A stretch of DNA of 64,000 nt from Acanthococcus lagerstroemiae (taxonomy: Eukaryota; Arthropoda; Insecta; Hemiptera; Eriococcidae): the NCBI GenBank assembly GCA_031841125.1, contig CM063110.1, positions 25,167,626 to 25,231,625 on the forward strand, in the 5' to 3' direction. The position numbers and the translations under genes were made by a program. A model generated the notes under the pieces. It made no database searches and was not told the DNA's origin. It saw only the letters and a list, made by a program, of their open reading frames with translations. Shown one piece after another: positions 20,365 through 33,672 of the stretch. Position 1 is the first letter of the stretch. Each line of letters opens with the position of its first letter.

Positions 20365-21984
20365 ATTATTAAATGTGAAAAAATTGGAAAGAATGAAAGT
20401 AAGTAGCAAAAACAAGTTATTTTCTAATGATTGTATGATATTTCACTGAAGTTAATGTAAATATGGACCAGTAAAATTTATGATCTAAAATTCATGATTT
20501 TTGTTCCAGGATGCTGAGAAAGAAGATTCTTACGAAAAGTAAACCAAAAATATAAGGCAACCATGAGATTCAGAACTGCTATGCGAAGCGTTTATCTGCG
20601 ATAAAAAAGAAGAAATGTGGATTTCTAAGCGTCTTCGGTACAGTCGAATGTTCAGGAGCTGAAAGTGACTTTTACATTTGTGAATACTATTCATGTAATT
20701 GTTTTTTGTTTTTTTTTGTTTTTTTTTTGTTTGGTAATAAAACGTTTTTTTGATAATTTTTTGGAATTTTTTAAAGTCGTTCATATTTATGCTTAGATCG
20801 ATATTTGTACTTCAATTTTCAGTTTCATAAAAATTTGGGTAATAAGGAGGAGAAAATTGAAAAAAAATTAATTCATAAGACTAGACTATTTATCTCACTT
20901 TTTGACCCACTGTTCATTAAAATCGGATAGTTTTGAGCCGAGTTATTGAGCAAAAATTTAGGTCGATCCATAATTGTACTTTCTGTTTCAGCATTTTTAA
21001 ATTAATCAATTTTATTAGCAACAAGAATTACATTTATAATTTTAGTTAAAAATTTAATTTAAAATCTTTAAAATCCTTAAATTATCTTAAAATAACATTC
21101 TACTAAGAGTGTACTTCAGTTTAATTCAATTATTTGAATATTTTTATACAAATTTAAATACATTACATTTAATTGTTTTTTCTCAAAAATTTTTGTATTA
21201 ACGTTTTTGCGTAAAAGTTTTCTGAATTATGGCTTCCGGTTGTTTCATATAAACAAAAATAAATTGCAGAAACGTACCAATAAAGAAAGCCTCCTCCTCT
21301 CTCTCATATCCCAAACATATTCTAGAGCTAGCAAATTCAGTAAACTCGACCCTGAATCGAAAAAAAATCATATCACAAGGTGGCAAAATTTCATTTTTGA
21401 CTTGTTGATCTCAAAAATATTTGTCTGTTATAAATCGTATTTTCAGTTGGTAAACTTGAATTTTCTTTACTCTCACTCACATCTCTGAGAAAAAGTTACT
21501 TTGGGTCACTTACAAAATCTCCAGAAATTTTCAGAATAATCGAAAAATTGTAACCTCACTCTGTCGGGAGTTCATTCGGGTCCAGATTGATCAACTCGAG
21601 GGAAAATGATTGAGAGTTGAAAAAGGGACGGATTTTTGTACGTGGTGTAAAATAGATAGTCTCTATTTCTTTTCTGAATGTGAAGTTGGATCGATGTGGG
21701 GTGCTGAGGATTTTCACGTGGGAAGATTTGGTTTATTTTTGGATGTAAAAATGTTCTCGCTACAACGTTCAGCTACGGTTGTTTTCATAGGTGTTCGACA
21801 GGGCTGATAGCGCCCACGGGTAATTTTCCGGCAGCCGAGAACTCTCGAGGTGGGTGAGTGGATAGTGTGCAAGTAGGGGTTACAATGTCCAGAAAAATTA
21901 CAGAGAAAATCATGTTTGTTGGTGAGGGAGGTAAATAATGACGGCTGAGTGGGTCTCTCTGAGGTACTTTTCAAAACAAAAAGA
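20365..21984. other. Unassigned AT-rich sequence
   Basis: No gene recognised. An oligo-T stretch lies at 20700-20760. A ~93-codon frame (21207-21488) is low-complexity in translation and unsupported. Confidence 0.4.
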
Positions 21985-23120
21985 TGCCATTGAATTGCAA
22001 TAACGCTGGGAAAATCATCAACGGGTTATGACAAGAAGTTTAAGGAAATAAAAAATTCTGAAATTCGACAAAATGGAATATTAAATTTAATTCAGCATCA
22101 GGAGCCAGACAACTTGTACATGTAATTTTAATGAGATTCATGTGAAACTGATATCACGTTTGAAAAAGATAATTAAAAGGCTGTGACAAAAATGTGAAAT
22201 AAAAATTGAAAAATTTTACAAAGTAAGAATCGAATTTAAATCGGGGTCATAGCTTTTTAAGAAATCATACCCGAAAATTGAGTAAGACCCATAGAAAATT
22301 TATTGAAAATTGTAGTCGCACGTTGGAAAAATTATAAATGAGTTGTGACTAGGATTTTTGAGGGGGAAAAACTCAAAATTCGCACATAAATTTGATAAAC
22401 CTAAAAATTTAAATTAATTCTATATGATGAGTTTTCAATCAGCCAGATTCGTGGACAATTTTGCAATAACCCTGAGAAAACCACAATGAATTCAGACAAA
22501 AATTTGGTTTGGAGTTCGAATAACTCGATAAAATAGAAAATTTAACTTGATTTCATATCAAAGGTCGTACACGAAATTTGAGTTAGGTTCGTGAAAACTT
22601 TTTCTCATACGTATAGGGAAAACATATTTTTTAAAGGGTTATTATGATAGACATGTTGTGGGAAAAAATGAAAAATTGGAAATATTTGACAAAATTGGAA
22701 GTCGATTTTAATTCAGGATCGTAAGTTTTCAAACAACTCGTACACGAAACTTGTATAAGATTCATGTAAAATCTTAGAAAAGTGATCAAAGTGTAATGAT
22801 AACAATTTTGGAGGACAGAAAACTCAAAATTCGGACAAATTCGATAAATTTGAAATTTTAAGTTGACTGGACATCAGGTGTTTTCAAAGAACTCAAATAA
22901 AAAAATTCTGCCTGATTCATGGAGAGTTATGGACACGTTGGGAAAATCATTTATGAATTGAAAAAAGAATTTGGAAGGGAAAAACATTTTCAAATTTAAT
23001 TAAGTCGATAAAATGGTATACCTAATGATTTAATATTTTGAGTCTTCATATAACTGGTATATAACAAACGTGAATAAGACTGGTGAAAAATGCTGGTCAC
23101 CTAGAAGAAAAATTTCAAAG
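21985..23120. repeat. Degenerate tandem array, ~150-170 bp period
   Basis: About seven weakly matching units recur. The clearest block is an octamer-rich phrase like CTCGTACACGAAATTTGAGT.AG.TTCATG.AAAA at about 22111, 22265, 22432, 22566, 22736, 22888 and 23050. It is followed by GTTGGGAAAATCAT and AAACTCAAAATTCG..AAATT.GATAA blocks. The units are heavily diverged, so boundaries are approximate. No frame is open through the array. Confidence 0.5.
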
Positions 23121-26100
23121 AGTTTTAACCATCTTGGGGGGGGGGGATAAATTTGACAGTAATGGAACTTGAGCTTAATTCGATTATTCTAAAAGGAGAA
23201 AAATAAGTTGTAAGAAAACTGAGTATACGTGTAAGCTTCTTGGAAAATTGAAGTCTCCCTATTCAACTGAAGAATGAAGGTTATAATAACGTCCAAATGA
23301 ATTTTAAAAGACCGATAAGCCGGTGTCTAAGTAGGTCGATGGATGTTGTGGAAGGGGGGGGGGAGGGGTAGAAAAGCTTTTAGTTTTTGACCGAACATAG
23401 TTCATCTCTAAGCGAGAGAAAAGAGGAAGTTTTAATAAGCATATATAAAATAAATGAGAAAGTGTATTTTCTGATCTTGCATCTACACGTTTGCTGATGA
23501 TTCTTAAAGAGTTGTATGAATGAGTATCATGGTCCTCACAAGACGTGAACGTGTCGTAAGTCGTAACAGGGTCCGATTAAGTCTTAACAGAGTCTGAGTT
23601 AGTTTTAGGAATGTCAAATACATAATATGAGTTTTGAGAACGTTTAATTAATTTCAATAGTGCTCGGTATAGTAGGGGGATATGGAGGCGCCCCAAAAAA
23701 GTGAACTTATTCGGCGATTTCGGCAAGTTCAGAAGTGTTTCGGCAGAACTGTGTCAGTGGGAAAATGAGAAACCTTTCTCTTCTATAGCATTGTTGAGCT
23801 GTTACTCGACAAATTTGGGCGTTGCCCTGAGTCACAAAGGTCTCGTGGCTGATTATAGAATTTGAATGAGTACTAACTAGTGAGTCTTGAAATGCCTTGA
23901 GAAGGTATATAAGTTAAATGTACAACATTGGGTTGCCTCTAAATCTGTACTCAGCAGTGCTCTAAGTACGAGTAATTAATTATTCTGTCTAGAGCCCCTT
24001 ACCTACTAATTATTCCGTCCTTGGTATTCATCACATATTCATGTCATAGAATAACTACTACGAGGAGCCTTTCTTGGGATGGGAAAGAAATCTGATGCTT
24101 TGTAGGTTCAAAAATTTTGCCGACCCTGTTGGCCCTAGCTTCGCGGGCCTTTCTACGTTGCGAACCAAATATAGTGTTTTAATTTAGAAGTTCTATTCGA
24201 GTAGTTAAAACTCGGCGCCACCCACGAGCTTTAATATTGGACGAATATTTGTCATTCCGATAAGATATAGAAAGGCGCAAAGGAGTGTCATATTCGAACG
24301 CTTCGTTATAAAATATTATGTTCCTCTCGGTGCAAAAGGCGTCCATCTTTCTATACAGAGAATACGCCAACCATAACATGGGCAGGCGGGAAGCTAAAGG
24401 GGAGAGATTCCAAACAGGAGAACTGCTCTACATTGATTTATTTTTATTGTCCTACCGTTCTCCTTCCACCTCTTATCATCCAGCGTATAAGACAAAAATC
24501 AGCGGGGATTTTATTTTTTAACTATAAGCATATATATGTATGTAAAAAAAATATAACCGCCGGTAGAAGATACTGTAAAACGACAGTATTTACAAGCGTT
24601 GGACATGTTTAAAAAAAATGAAAACGTTAAAATTTCAGAAATCGGACGGCTTCGTTCTCTAGATTTATAGATAACGAAAATAAGGAATTAATAAAATACC
24701 CATTGCCTTAAAAATTTTCGAAATAAATCAGTCCCAACCGTATTCGTCCTTTGTATTCGGTATTGTAGTTTTTATTCACGAAAATATTTCTATGTCCCGA
24801 ATACTTTTCGGATTTTAAATTATTGTTTCACGTGGAGTTACATGAACTACTTCAAAATTACCGATTATTGTACACGGTAAAAGGGTCACATGTTAAATTA
24901 TAATATCAACTGTAAAACATTAAATTATGTCTGTAATTTTAAAACAAGACACCGAGTAGACCCTACTAAGTGACCGTAATTCGGTAATAAATTCGGTTCT
25001 AATTTGGCCGTCGTACGCATTTATTTATACTGGCCTATCTTTGATAAAGTAATTTATACCGAACGATGACTCATCTATACAAGGCTGGGAATTCTGTGCT
25101 TGTTGTTCCGAGGAACAAGGATGCACCACTCGTTATTGTGTACCCCTTCAAATTTTCGTAATTTATGTACAGGGTGGAACACGAACGTGCGCAATGGCGT
25201 ACGGTTTTCAGTTTTGGGTGGGCCAAAAAAAGGCCACATTTGAAGAAAAATTACTTTTCTAAGTTAGTTTCAGTCCCAATAAAATAATATTCCTTGTTGA
25301 TATTTCCAAACATGTAGTAGTAGCACACCTAGATTGTACCTACGGGAGGCCAAAAAACAGGCATGATCCGTGAAAATACTTTGGATGGCGAGAAGAAAGA
25401 GCGACAGAATATAGTCTGTAAAAAATCGTGACACGCGGTGGGAGAGGAAGGGGATGAAATGGGAAAATTCCAAATCATCCTGCGAGTTTTGTCCACCTTT
25501 AACCAAAATTTCAATTGGAAAGTCGAAAAATTTTACCAGCTGCTTTCTGTTGGCACACAGCTACTTTGCCCTTTATAGCTACGTCCTTACCTGACCCGGC
25601 ACATTGTACAGTCCTCCTACCTGAAAACGTTTTACCTACAAAATTTGTATCCTGAATCTAGGTAACGATGCAATCTGAGGATATTCAGTGGTTAATATGA
25701 ACTTGGACTCGAGCAAATTGAGCATAAATTGAGAATATTCTCCTTGCATTGATGATCGCTAATGTTTCACGATAAATTGGACTAATAAATATGGAAGTTT
25801 GTTTTACTTGCGAACCAGAATACGTACCGATGAAAAAAATATAGTTCAGAGAACTTATAGTCTTTGCTTTTTAATCAATCCGGCTTCTAAAGATTTTGGA
25901 TAAAATCCGAAGACTACTTCATTTTGCTATCGAATCCGAATTTAAGGAAAGTATAAAAACTAAAGATAAAGACCCGAACTGAGCGTAGCAGGGGGCCAGA
26001 ATAGTGCTTGTTCCCTTCTCTTCCAGCATGAACCTTACTTTCTACAATGCATTCACCTTCCCTCTCTCCCAAAAAATTTTCGTTCTCCTAGACCTCACTT

Positions 26101-26546
26101 TTTAAAATATTTTCTGCCTGGATGTTTATGATTTTCAAAATGTATAATCATAAGAAAATGGCAGAATTTCTTAATTAAAATCTTTATTTTCTGATTGCCA
26201 GCTTTGACAAATAACTCCTTCCTTCCTCTGTCAAAATAATATAAATTCTTCCCGCTTTGGTCCCAATTTATAATATAACTTAAAGCAGACGGGCAGGTAG
26301 ATTTTTCCACTATTCGAGCCAAGATTTCTTTCAGTTTCTTCTTGCTTTCTTTTTACCTTCATCTTTACTTCATTTTTCTAGGTTCCCTTTCCAGCTAGCG
26401 GCCCGGGGTCAGTTATCACGAGGAGAGACTCGAAACAAGATAACTAAATTTAAATCTCCAAATTTCTGTTATCGAAGAAAGCAAAAATACTCTCTATTTC
26501 GGTCCTTGCAGTCGAACTCGAAGTCATTTAAGTAGGGCAAACCGTC
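23121..26546. other. Unassigned intergenic sequence
   Basis: About 3.4 kb with no supported gene. It contains G-runs at about 23144 and 23357, ATG-sparse AT-rich stretches, and short unsupported frames near 24179-24521 (both strands, overlapping) and 25270-25514. Confidence 0.4.
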
Positions 26547-26554
26547 ACTACAAG

Positions 26555-27340
26555 CAGGGATGTACCGAAGAGTTTTTCCTGAGGGGGGGGGGGCAAAATT
26601 GTGAAAGTCCCAACTGATTCAACTTAAAATTCCCAAGTATCAAAGCATGAAAGCAAAAAACCCTTTTGATTGACTTATTGGATTTTTCCAACTGATGACA
26701 CAACTCAAAATTTCCCAAATATCAAAGAAAAAAAAACCTTTTGACTTATTGAATTTTCCCAAATTCTCAACTCAATTCCCCAGTGTCAAAGCAAGCAAAA
26801 AAATCTTTTGATTGACTTATTATATTTTTCCAACTGATGATTCAACTCAAAATTCTCAAGTATCAAAACAAAAAAAAACTTTTGACTTGTTGGATTTTCC
26901 CAAATTCTCAACTCAATTCCCCAGTGTCACAGCAAGCAAAAAACTCTTTTGATTGACTCATTAGATTTTTCCAACTGATGGCTCAACTCAAAATTCTCAA
27001 GTATTAAAACAAAAAACTTTTGACTTGTTGGATTTTTCCAACTTTTCAACTCAATTCTCTAGTGTCAAAGTAAGCGGAAAAAAGAGATTTTGATTGACTT
27101 ATTGGATTTCTCCAACTGATGACTCGACTCAAAATTCCCAAATATCAACGCAAAAAAAAAACTTTTGACTTGTTGGATTTTCCCAACTCCTCAACTCAAT
27201 TCCCAAGTGTCAAAGCAAGCAAAAAATGAAGTAAAAAAAGGAACTTTTGACTTGTTAGGTTTTCCCAACTCCGCCTGACTGAAATGGTAAATTTCCTACG
27301 GAGGGGGGAGGTTGTCCTACTCCTTATTGGTACGTCCCTG
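26555..27340. mobile_element. 786-bp hAT-like MITE with internal tandem array
   Basis: Ends CAGGGATGTACCGA and TTGGTACGTCCCTG belong to the same family as 20135-20356. Flanking octamers ACTACAAG (26547-26554) and ACTTCAAG (27341-27348) differ by one base. A G-run follows the left end. The interior is expanded into about four units of ~141 bp, starting with CCAACTGATGA near 26688, 26830, 26971 and 27112. Each alternates a TTTTGATTGACTTATT half with an ACTTTTGACTTGTTGGATTT half. Confidence 0.9.
26688..27250. repeat. Four ~141-bp tandem units within the MITE
   Basis: Unit starts (CCAACTGATGA) at 26688, 26830, 26971 and 27112 give spacings of 142, 141 and 141 bp. Each unit is itself composed of two related halves, so the array probably grew from an earlier ~70-bp duplication. 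Confidence 0.85.
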
Positions 27341-27348
27341 ACTTCAAG

Positions 27349-28159
27349 AGGAGCGTTTACCTCTCTTCTTGGAACAATGAGCGTGGCGTTATTAGCAAAA
27401 TGCTCAAATTCACAGATTTTCCACGACTTCGTAATTGGTACACTTTATTTCCAAAATTAAAAGTCTCATTTAGTTGTTTAAGTTGACAACATTTTTTAGG
27501 TTTTCCTATACGTTCTATCCAGCATCGTAATTAAGAAGTTCTCCTGGAGGGAGACACTGTTGAAAATTTTGTTTGTAAAATTGTGGCAGATCTATAGAAT
27601 GTTGCTCAGTTTTTGAACTTACAAGAAAAACATGTGTAAATAAATGTCTTTGGACAAGAATATTTAAAAATATTAGTTGACATCTTGACAAGCTGCAAAA
27701 TGGGAGAAGGAAGTGCATATTATCCCTTTAGCCCCTTCCCTTATTTACTCTACTGGTACTGTGAATATGGCCGTCATGAGAAATACGTTTCCGAAATTGA
27801 GGTCATCACGTTAAAAAGGTTCATTTTTTAGGATACGAGAAGAAATGTGGCTCATTGGACTTCGAATTTCTTTTTGTGAAAGTGACGGCATCAGTCGACA
27901 GACGATTGCACGCGGGCGATCAGGACCCAAGGAAGAGAACAACGTTTACATATCGGTATGCTCCGGAGACTGGTGTAGGACGGGGGTGTCAGGGTTAGAA
28001 CCCTTCCCCCGAAGATATTAAAAAGAGTATTTCAGAATGTATCTTAGCACATTAATTACAGCAGTAAGATGATTGGATATGTGCTGTAGCGACTACTAAA
28101 CCCCCTTCCGCAAGACTCAGAACTTCCTACGTCGGTGGCTTCGGACTTGAGTAACGACA
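27349..28159. other. Unassigned spacer
   Basis: No feature recognised. Confidence 0.35.
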
Positions 28160-28173
28160 GGCCCTCAGTTATT

Positions 28174-28390
28174 CGGGGTCTGGTTGGCCGAGTGGATAGC
28201 GCGTTGGTCTCGGAATCCGGAGGTCCCGGGGTCGAGCCCCTTGTAGCAACTCGCCAGATTTCTACCTAGGGCGGGTTTTCGGCCCGAAGGGAAGAGGGCT
28301 AAACAGTCCCAACAGCCTCTCCGACGTCTCTGAAGTAATGCTCGAAAGGGCGGATTCCAGGGCTCCGGTTGTGAGCAAATAAGAAAAGAA
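28174..28390 (+). mobile_element. tRNA-derived SINE, copy 1
   Basis: The 217-bp element begins with a tRNA-like head: A-box TGGCCGAGTGG and a B-box-like GGGGTCGAGCCCC, which are pol III internal promoter elements. A body follows containing GGGCGGGTTTTCGGCCCGAA, AACAGCCTC, GACGTCTCTGA and GCTCGAAAGGGCGGATTCCA, then an A-rich tail (AAATAAGAAAAGAA). A perfect 14-bp target duplication GGCCCTCAGTTATT flanks it (28160-28173, 28391-28404), so this copy is young. It depends on LINE machinery in trans. Confidence 0.92.
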
Positions 28391-28404
28391 GGCCCTCAGT
28401 TATT

Positions 28405-30419
28405 GCTTTAATGATTGTTGGTAGAGAACCGACAATTGGAGAAAGACCTTCGAAAACATCTTCAGTGCATTATCCGCATTCTTCAGGAATGGGGCGCAAT
28501 ACCGGAAATAATGGGATAGTAGATATCTGCTGACATTAAAACATAAACTAAGTTTATGAGCCCGGCATCATAATACGTGCAGCAACAATACGCCACTGTC
28601 CGCTATAAAATGCCATCGACTTCAGCTATCTGCAATAATCTGGACGGCCGTAAACAATTATTTCACTTTCTACTTCACGATAATTCAATTACTCGCAATT
28701 AAAATCAGGCACGAAAATGAGATTTGCAACAAATAAATGTCTCGTGATCGAATATTTATCGATTGCCACGATGATCTTGACCATGCCGAGCGTCGTGCTT
28801 CATTGATAGAAACGCCAACGAGCTCCAACTGAATTACTATCCCAGTGTCCCCGGCGATAAAGATACAAATAGCAAGGAAATCCAACCGCGTGCTCTTCTT
28901 TTTGCTGTACAAATAAATATGGCTGGACTCTCGACTGCGACACGAGAATTGAGAAAGTATAATAGACCTATCTACCAGTGACGTGATAAGGTCAAAATAG
29001 ATCGGAAAAACATTTCCGTTTCCAGTCAAGAGTTACTTCAGTGCTGCTGACCTGGACCAAGAAAATCGTAGGAACGCCACATCTTCGAAATTCAGGCGAA
29101 TTCAGGATTAAGAAACAAAATTATTTTAAGCGCTTAATATATTTACCAAGTATCTGAGAAATGTTCCCAAAAATTCAGGAAAGTTTGTGAAAAATTTAAC
29201 AGGCTTAATGAAAAGAAATAGGTCTGAAAGTGGCCAAAATAAAATAAGTTGGTAAATGATCAAGCAATTTCAGAAAAATTCAGAGAATGTGGTGAGAATT
29301 CACCCGCTGTTTGATAGAAAAAATGCAGAACATTCAACTATCTTCAAGAGAACAGAAAAAATCCAGTAATTTGAAGACGAGAAATTCGTGAAAAATAAGG
29401 AAAGTCTATCAACATTCCGAAGAGCACAGGTCACTTCGAAGACGTCTCAAATTTTCAGTGTCTCTTAAAATTTCAGAAAGGTTGGCTAGAGTCACTCACT
29501 GATCACGGTGGTCGTCATTCACCCGTTGTAGCTGTAAGAGTAATGCGAATAGAAATCGAAATCGGATATTTTTAAACCTCTTGTTACATGTAGATGAAAT
29601 TGATTCAACCGCACGTTTCCAGAAAATACTACTTGCGGAAAGAAATGTGTCCTGAAGGACAGAAAGTTCTGGCAATAAAGATGGGTTTACTTTAATGCTC
29701 AAAAATAAGACATAAAAAAAAAGAGATCGGAGCCTAATGTCAGTGATCGACGGGCTCTATGATAGACATTTTGAGCCTGGAAGACATCTGTAGATTTAAT
29801 AACATAATCAGACGGATTCGAATCCGATAGTGTGATCTCCTTACCTACAAAGTCGTTCCTACTGATGATATCTTCATAAAACTTGTTTCAGTATGTTTAT
29901 TCGATAAGATGTGAGGACGGGCCCGCGGCGTGACTACTTTTGCGGGGGCAAATACCTGTTCAAGGGGAAGGGGGGAGCTACTTAAAGCAAAATTGCAAAT
30001 TTCGCACCCAAAAAGCAACGAAAAATCTACTAAGAAGCAAAGATTGGCCTTTCTGCTGGGAGGAGGGGCAAATTGTTTCATTATCAAGGGAAATGAGAAT
30101 TTGAAATAGACCGATTCACCGGCAATGTTAGTATGAGAAAGCTTATTACACCAGGGATTCGAAACCGGCCTGACGGAGCGGCTTCACCCTAGCTCCGGCT
30201 GAGGAGAAAATAAATTTACCTTCTGTTCCGGCTCCAGCTAAAATTCTCAAAATTTTCGCCAACTCCGATTTCGGTAATTATTTCTTTCTGGGCTTCAGCT
30301 TCTGCTCTGGCTCCGGTAAATAATTTTTCCAGGCTTTGGTTCTGAAGCTCGACCAAATATCTGATTTTGGCTCCAGCTCCGGTTATTTTTAGGAGGCGAG
30401 AGGAGTGTGAGAGACGTAT
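28405..30419. other. Unassigned intergenic sequence, with a GGCTCCGG-rich segment
   Basis: No gene. From about 30180 to 30400 the motifs GGCTCCGG, CCAGCTCCGG and TCTGGCTCCGG recur irregularly, with related text near 31270-31350. This looks like a simple-sequence-derived repeat family. The minus-strand frame at 28685-29029 shows no domain. Confidence 0.4.
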
Positions 30420-30427
30420 TTGGGCAA

Positions 30428-30594
30428 CAGGGGCGTAGCTACGGGGGGGGGGGGTCTGAACTCCCCCTGGCATCGGCCAACAATGTGAAAAAAATTAAAA
30501 TTTATTCTGGTAATAGTAAGTATTACACCTGTACCTAATGTTGTAAAAGTGAAACGACCAGCCCCCCTTTATACCAAGTCCGGCTACGCCACTG
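30428..30594. mobile_element. hAT-like MITE, CAGKGGCGTAGC family
   Basis: Starts CAGGGGCGTAGCTACG plus an 11-G run, ends CCGGCTACGCCACTG, and is flanked by a perfect 8-bp duplication TTGGGCAA (30420-30427, 30595-30602). The interior (GGCATCGGCC, TTTATTCTGGTAATAGTAAG, ATGTTGTAAAAGTGA) is shared with the copies at 46053 and 50609. Confidence 0.92.
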
Positions 30595-30602
30595 TTGGGC
30601 AA

Positions 30603-31008
30603 AGCTCACGAACGTGCATTTTGTTCAGTTTCACCTCAAAAAATATGAGCGCGTATTTCGCAAAAGTGAATTTCGTTCAGTTTTCAAAAAAAAAATCGTT
30701 CATTCTTTCATCTTTCCAATTTTTTCAATTTTTCTTTGACTACGATAATTGTAATATAATGTGGAAAAAATTATCATGATATAGGTACGCTTCACAGTTG
30801 CTGATTCTGAATATTGCATGAGATTTTTGATGTGGCTCCAAGGAATTTAAATAAGTAACTATTTTTTCGCATTTCCTCGTTCAGTTTATTGAAAATAAAC
30901 TATATTTATTTTATTGTTCACTTCAGGAGAAATAACGACATTCAGTTATCGTTCACTTCGAGGAAAAAGGATGCGTTCATTCGTTAACTGGAAAAATGAA
31001 CTTGAGAA
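30603..31008. other. Unassigned AT-rich spacer
   Basis: Repeated CGTTCA..TTCAG-like phrases but no defined element. Confidence 0.35.
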
Positions 31009-31250
31009 GCAGTGGCAGATTTACGAGGGAGGGAGAGTGACTCCCAAAATTCAAAAAAAAAAAGGAACGTAAAGAAAAGGAAAAAAGAAAAAGAAAGAAA
31101 GGAAGACATTTTTTGTAATGCTCACTTCTCTCTTCACTTTTATTACATTAAGAGAGTCTGTGAAACCTTTCAGGCAAAAAATGTTGTGCATTGTTTCCTA
31201 AGTCCGCCCCCCCCCCTAGACTTATTCCCTAAATCCACCTCCGGAAAAGG
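31009..31250. mobile_element. Probable MITE, CAGTGGCAGATTTA family
   Basis: The left end CAGTGGCAGATTTACGAGGG and the right-side text CCTAAATCCACCTCCGG are inverted relatives (GGAGGTGGATTTAGG). A C-run (about 31206-31215) lies near the right end. Target duplication not found, so limits are approximate. Confidence 0.5.
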
Positions 31251-31255
31251 AGGCT

Positions 31256-33399
31256 AGAGCGGGGCGGCCAAATAGTCGAAATCGGAGTCGGATCGAATCT
31301 GGAAATGAAAATTTGCGTCGGTTCCAGAAAATAATTTTTTCCGAGATCCGGCTCCTTAGTTGTTGCATATTGAGCTAACGGATGCACGCTATGTTTCTTC
31401 GTCAGCTAAGACTAGCTAAGCTATGATACGTTCTTGCCATTCGAGGACAAATTTCAAAACACAGCTTACTTACCTAAACTCTGATTGGCTGTTACTAATG
31501 CTTACAAACCGGCTGGAGAGTAATCAACCTTTTTCCGACAATTCAAGCTTACTCAACTCAGCCGAAGAGTATGACTTCATAGCTCAGATCGCATAGCTTA
31601 GCTCAAGTGTGCAGCAACCATAAAAAGAACAAGTCATTGTGTTCAAAACAGTGAAGATAGTAACTGTCTGCCCCTTTTGGCGGATCCAGGGGCGTTAGAA
31701 ATATGGTATCCACCTTTCTTGGACCAATTACTATAAACTCAAAATTCAGAATTGCAACGGTGGTGCTCCACCGGGGAGTAGGGACAAGCTATTTATCCTG
31801 AAGGTGGCAGTAGAAGTTTCAAACAGATAAAATACAGTGGCATCCAAAGCCCTAGATAAATGGGCTACTGTCTCTCTCACGCGAATTGCAGCACTGCCGG
31901 ATCGCCTTGATTAGCCATGCCATGGAGCTGACATGCTGCGGCTATGGGAAGATATGGTGCACTCACATCCAAGACTGAACTAATCTCCCATGTTAAGACA
32001 CATACGTTAAGAACTCAGACAAACTATAGTTGAAGTGGACTGGCTAGAAGAAGAAGATGATGGTCCTCTTTTTGACACCGTAGTAATTGAAATGGAGCGA
32101 ATTCAGATTAAAATTGCGTATTTTTAGAATTATTATAACACGAAGATATAATGAATTCTGCCATGTTTTACAAAAACATCACTTTAAAAGAAACAGGTTC
32201 GGCTTGAAAGCAGAGTGACTTTTTGTATTTTTCATGATTGAAAATTAAAAATACAAAAAACTTAAGGGGTGAGAGCTGCATGTAAATATATAGGCATAGG
32301 AACAAATAGTAGAAAGAACTTAGTCATCAAATATCCATTAAAATCTCCCCCTCCAAAAAAATTTTAATTGTGAAAGAACATTTAGCATTATTTTGATGCA
32401 TGTTAGCCTCCTCCCCCATGAACATCCCCCAGATAAGCTGTTTGTACCCATGTCTAGAAGCGTTTAAAAACATCCATAGAGTCCCCAGAAGAATAAGCGC
32501 AGATAGCTGACCTGGAGTGGGGAACTATCGTGGAGGCTAAAAAGTGCCAGAATAATGCTGGAAATTCTTTCGCTTGTATAATTTTATACATATATTTTTT
32601 TTATTTTTTGGCTAGACTACCCGAGCACCAACTCTCTCGCCCTCCCCATATATATACACAACTGAGCTTATTCTCAACGATCTCTGTAGCTTCAACAATC
32701 ATATGTGTATATACTCGTACGTCTAAACATAAATGGACCATGTTGTCAGGTTTGGCTTTCGAGATAATAGCCATTTTTCCAGTCTGAGCTCAAAATTATC
32801 GAAACTGGGAATTTGAGCGATTATTATAGAGAAAACAACGATTTATCCACCCCGACTTTTCCCATCCTACCTATCACCGTTAGCTTGCAATATCGATTTG
32901 AATAAAACGTGAAAAAGGGACCATTTTGTCGGTGGATAATTTTTGCACTTCTTTTCTCCTCGAAAATCATGAAAATATCGTTATTACTGCTCCAAACGAG
33001 TGAAACTGATAGTTAAGAAAGTGATTTAAGTGATAGAAGTTAGAACCAGGCTCAACATACAATCGATATCAATCGCTGTTATCAGCCACATAATTTTTTT
33101 GATACATACCTTGTTATTTTTTGTTCAAGTTATCTACGAATGATCAAAATTTCATTTTTTTACTTTCCTGTATTAATAAAATTTATTTCAGACATGCCTA
33201 GAATTGTTCTGCGTAAAAGTAGGGCCGAAAAACAATTCGAAAGTATATTTTTCAGAAAAGGGGCCATCTTGTCGGTGACGGATTTCTCCAGCTGGAGTGG
33301 CTGAAAATTTTTCACGATACACTGGAGGGATTCCACTTAATCATATTCAAACGGTAAAAGGGGCCGGAATTTTCATAGTTTTATTTTTTCACGTATTTG
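31256..33399. other. Unassigned intergenic sequence
   Basis: No supported gene. A GAAGAAGAAGATGATGG tail after CAC-rich text at about 31900-32062 could be the 3' end of an old retroelement, but no coding motif confirms it. Confidence 0.35.
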
Positions 33400-33407
33400 T
33401 TTCATTT

Positions 33408-33664
33408 AAGGGCGCAACCAAAGAGGAGGCTATAGCCTCCCCCAAAGAAAATTCTTTGAAATTTTTTCAAAATTTATTTTGAAACGAAAATAAATTGATA
33501 CAGATGGCCTGATGATGCGGTTACGTTGCGTCGTAGGTTCGTATAAATTTACAGCTCATGAAAATAGGTAGATACCAACCAAATCGAGCTTTCACCCGTG
33601 CTCGAGTTTTTTTTTTTTAATAAATTCTAGCCCCCAACAAAAAAATTTCTGAATGCGCCCCTGG
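33408..33664. mobile_element. ~257-bp hAT-like MITE, AGGGGCGCA family
   Basis: The left end AAGGGCGCAACCAAAGAGG and right end TTCTGAATGCGCCCCTGG are imperfect inverted repeats (GGGCGCA). A perfect TTTCATTT duplication lies at 33400-33407 and 33665-33672. The interior is AT-rich and non-coding. Confidence 0.8.
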
Positions 33665-33672
33665 TTTCATTT

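Noticed and set aside
21985..23120. CRISPR array
   Set aside because: The repeats are long, poorly conserved and without short regular spacers, and the genome is eukaryotic.
28174..28240. Functional tRNA gene
   Set aside because: A- and B-box-like motifs are present, but the acceptor ends do not pair, the sequence continues into a SINE body with an A-rich tail, and it is flanked by a 14-bp target duplication.
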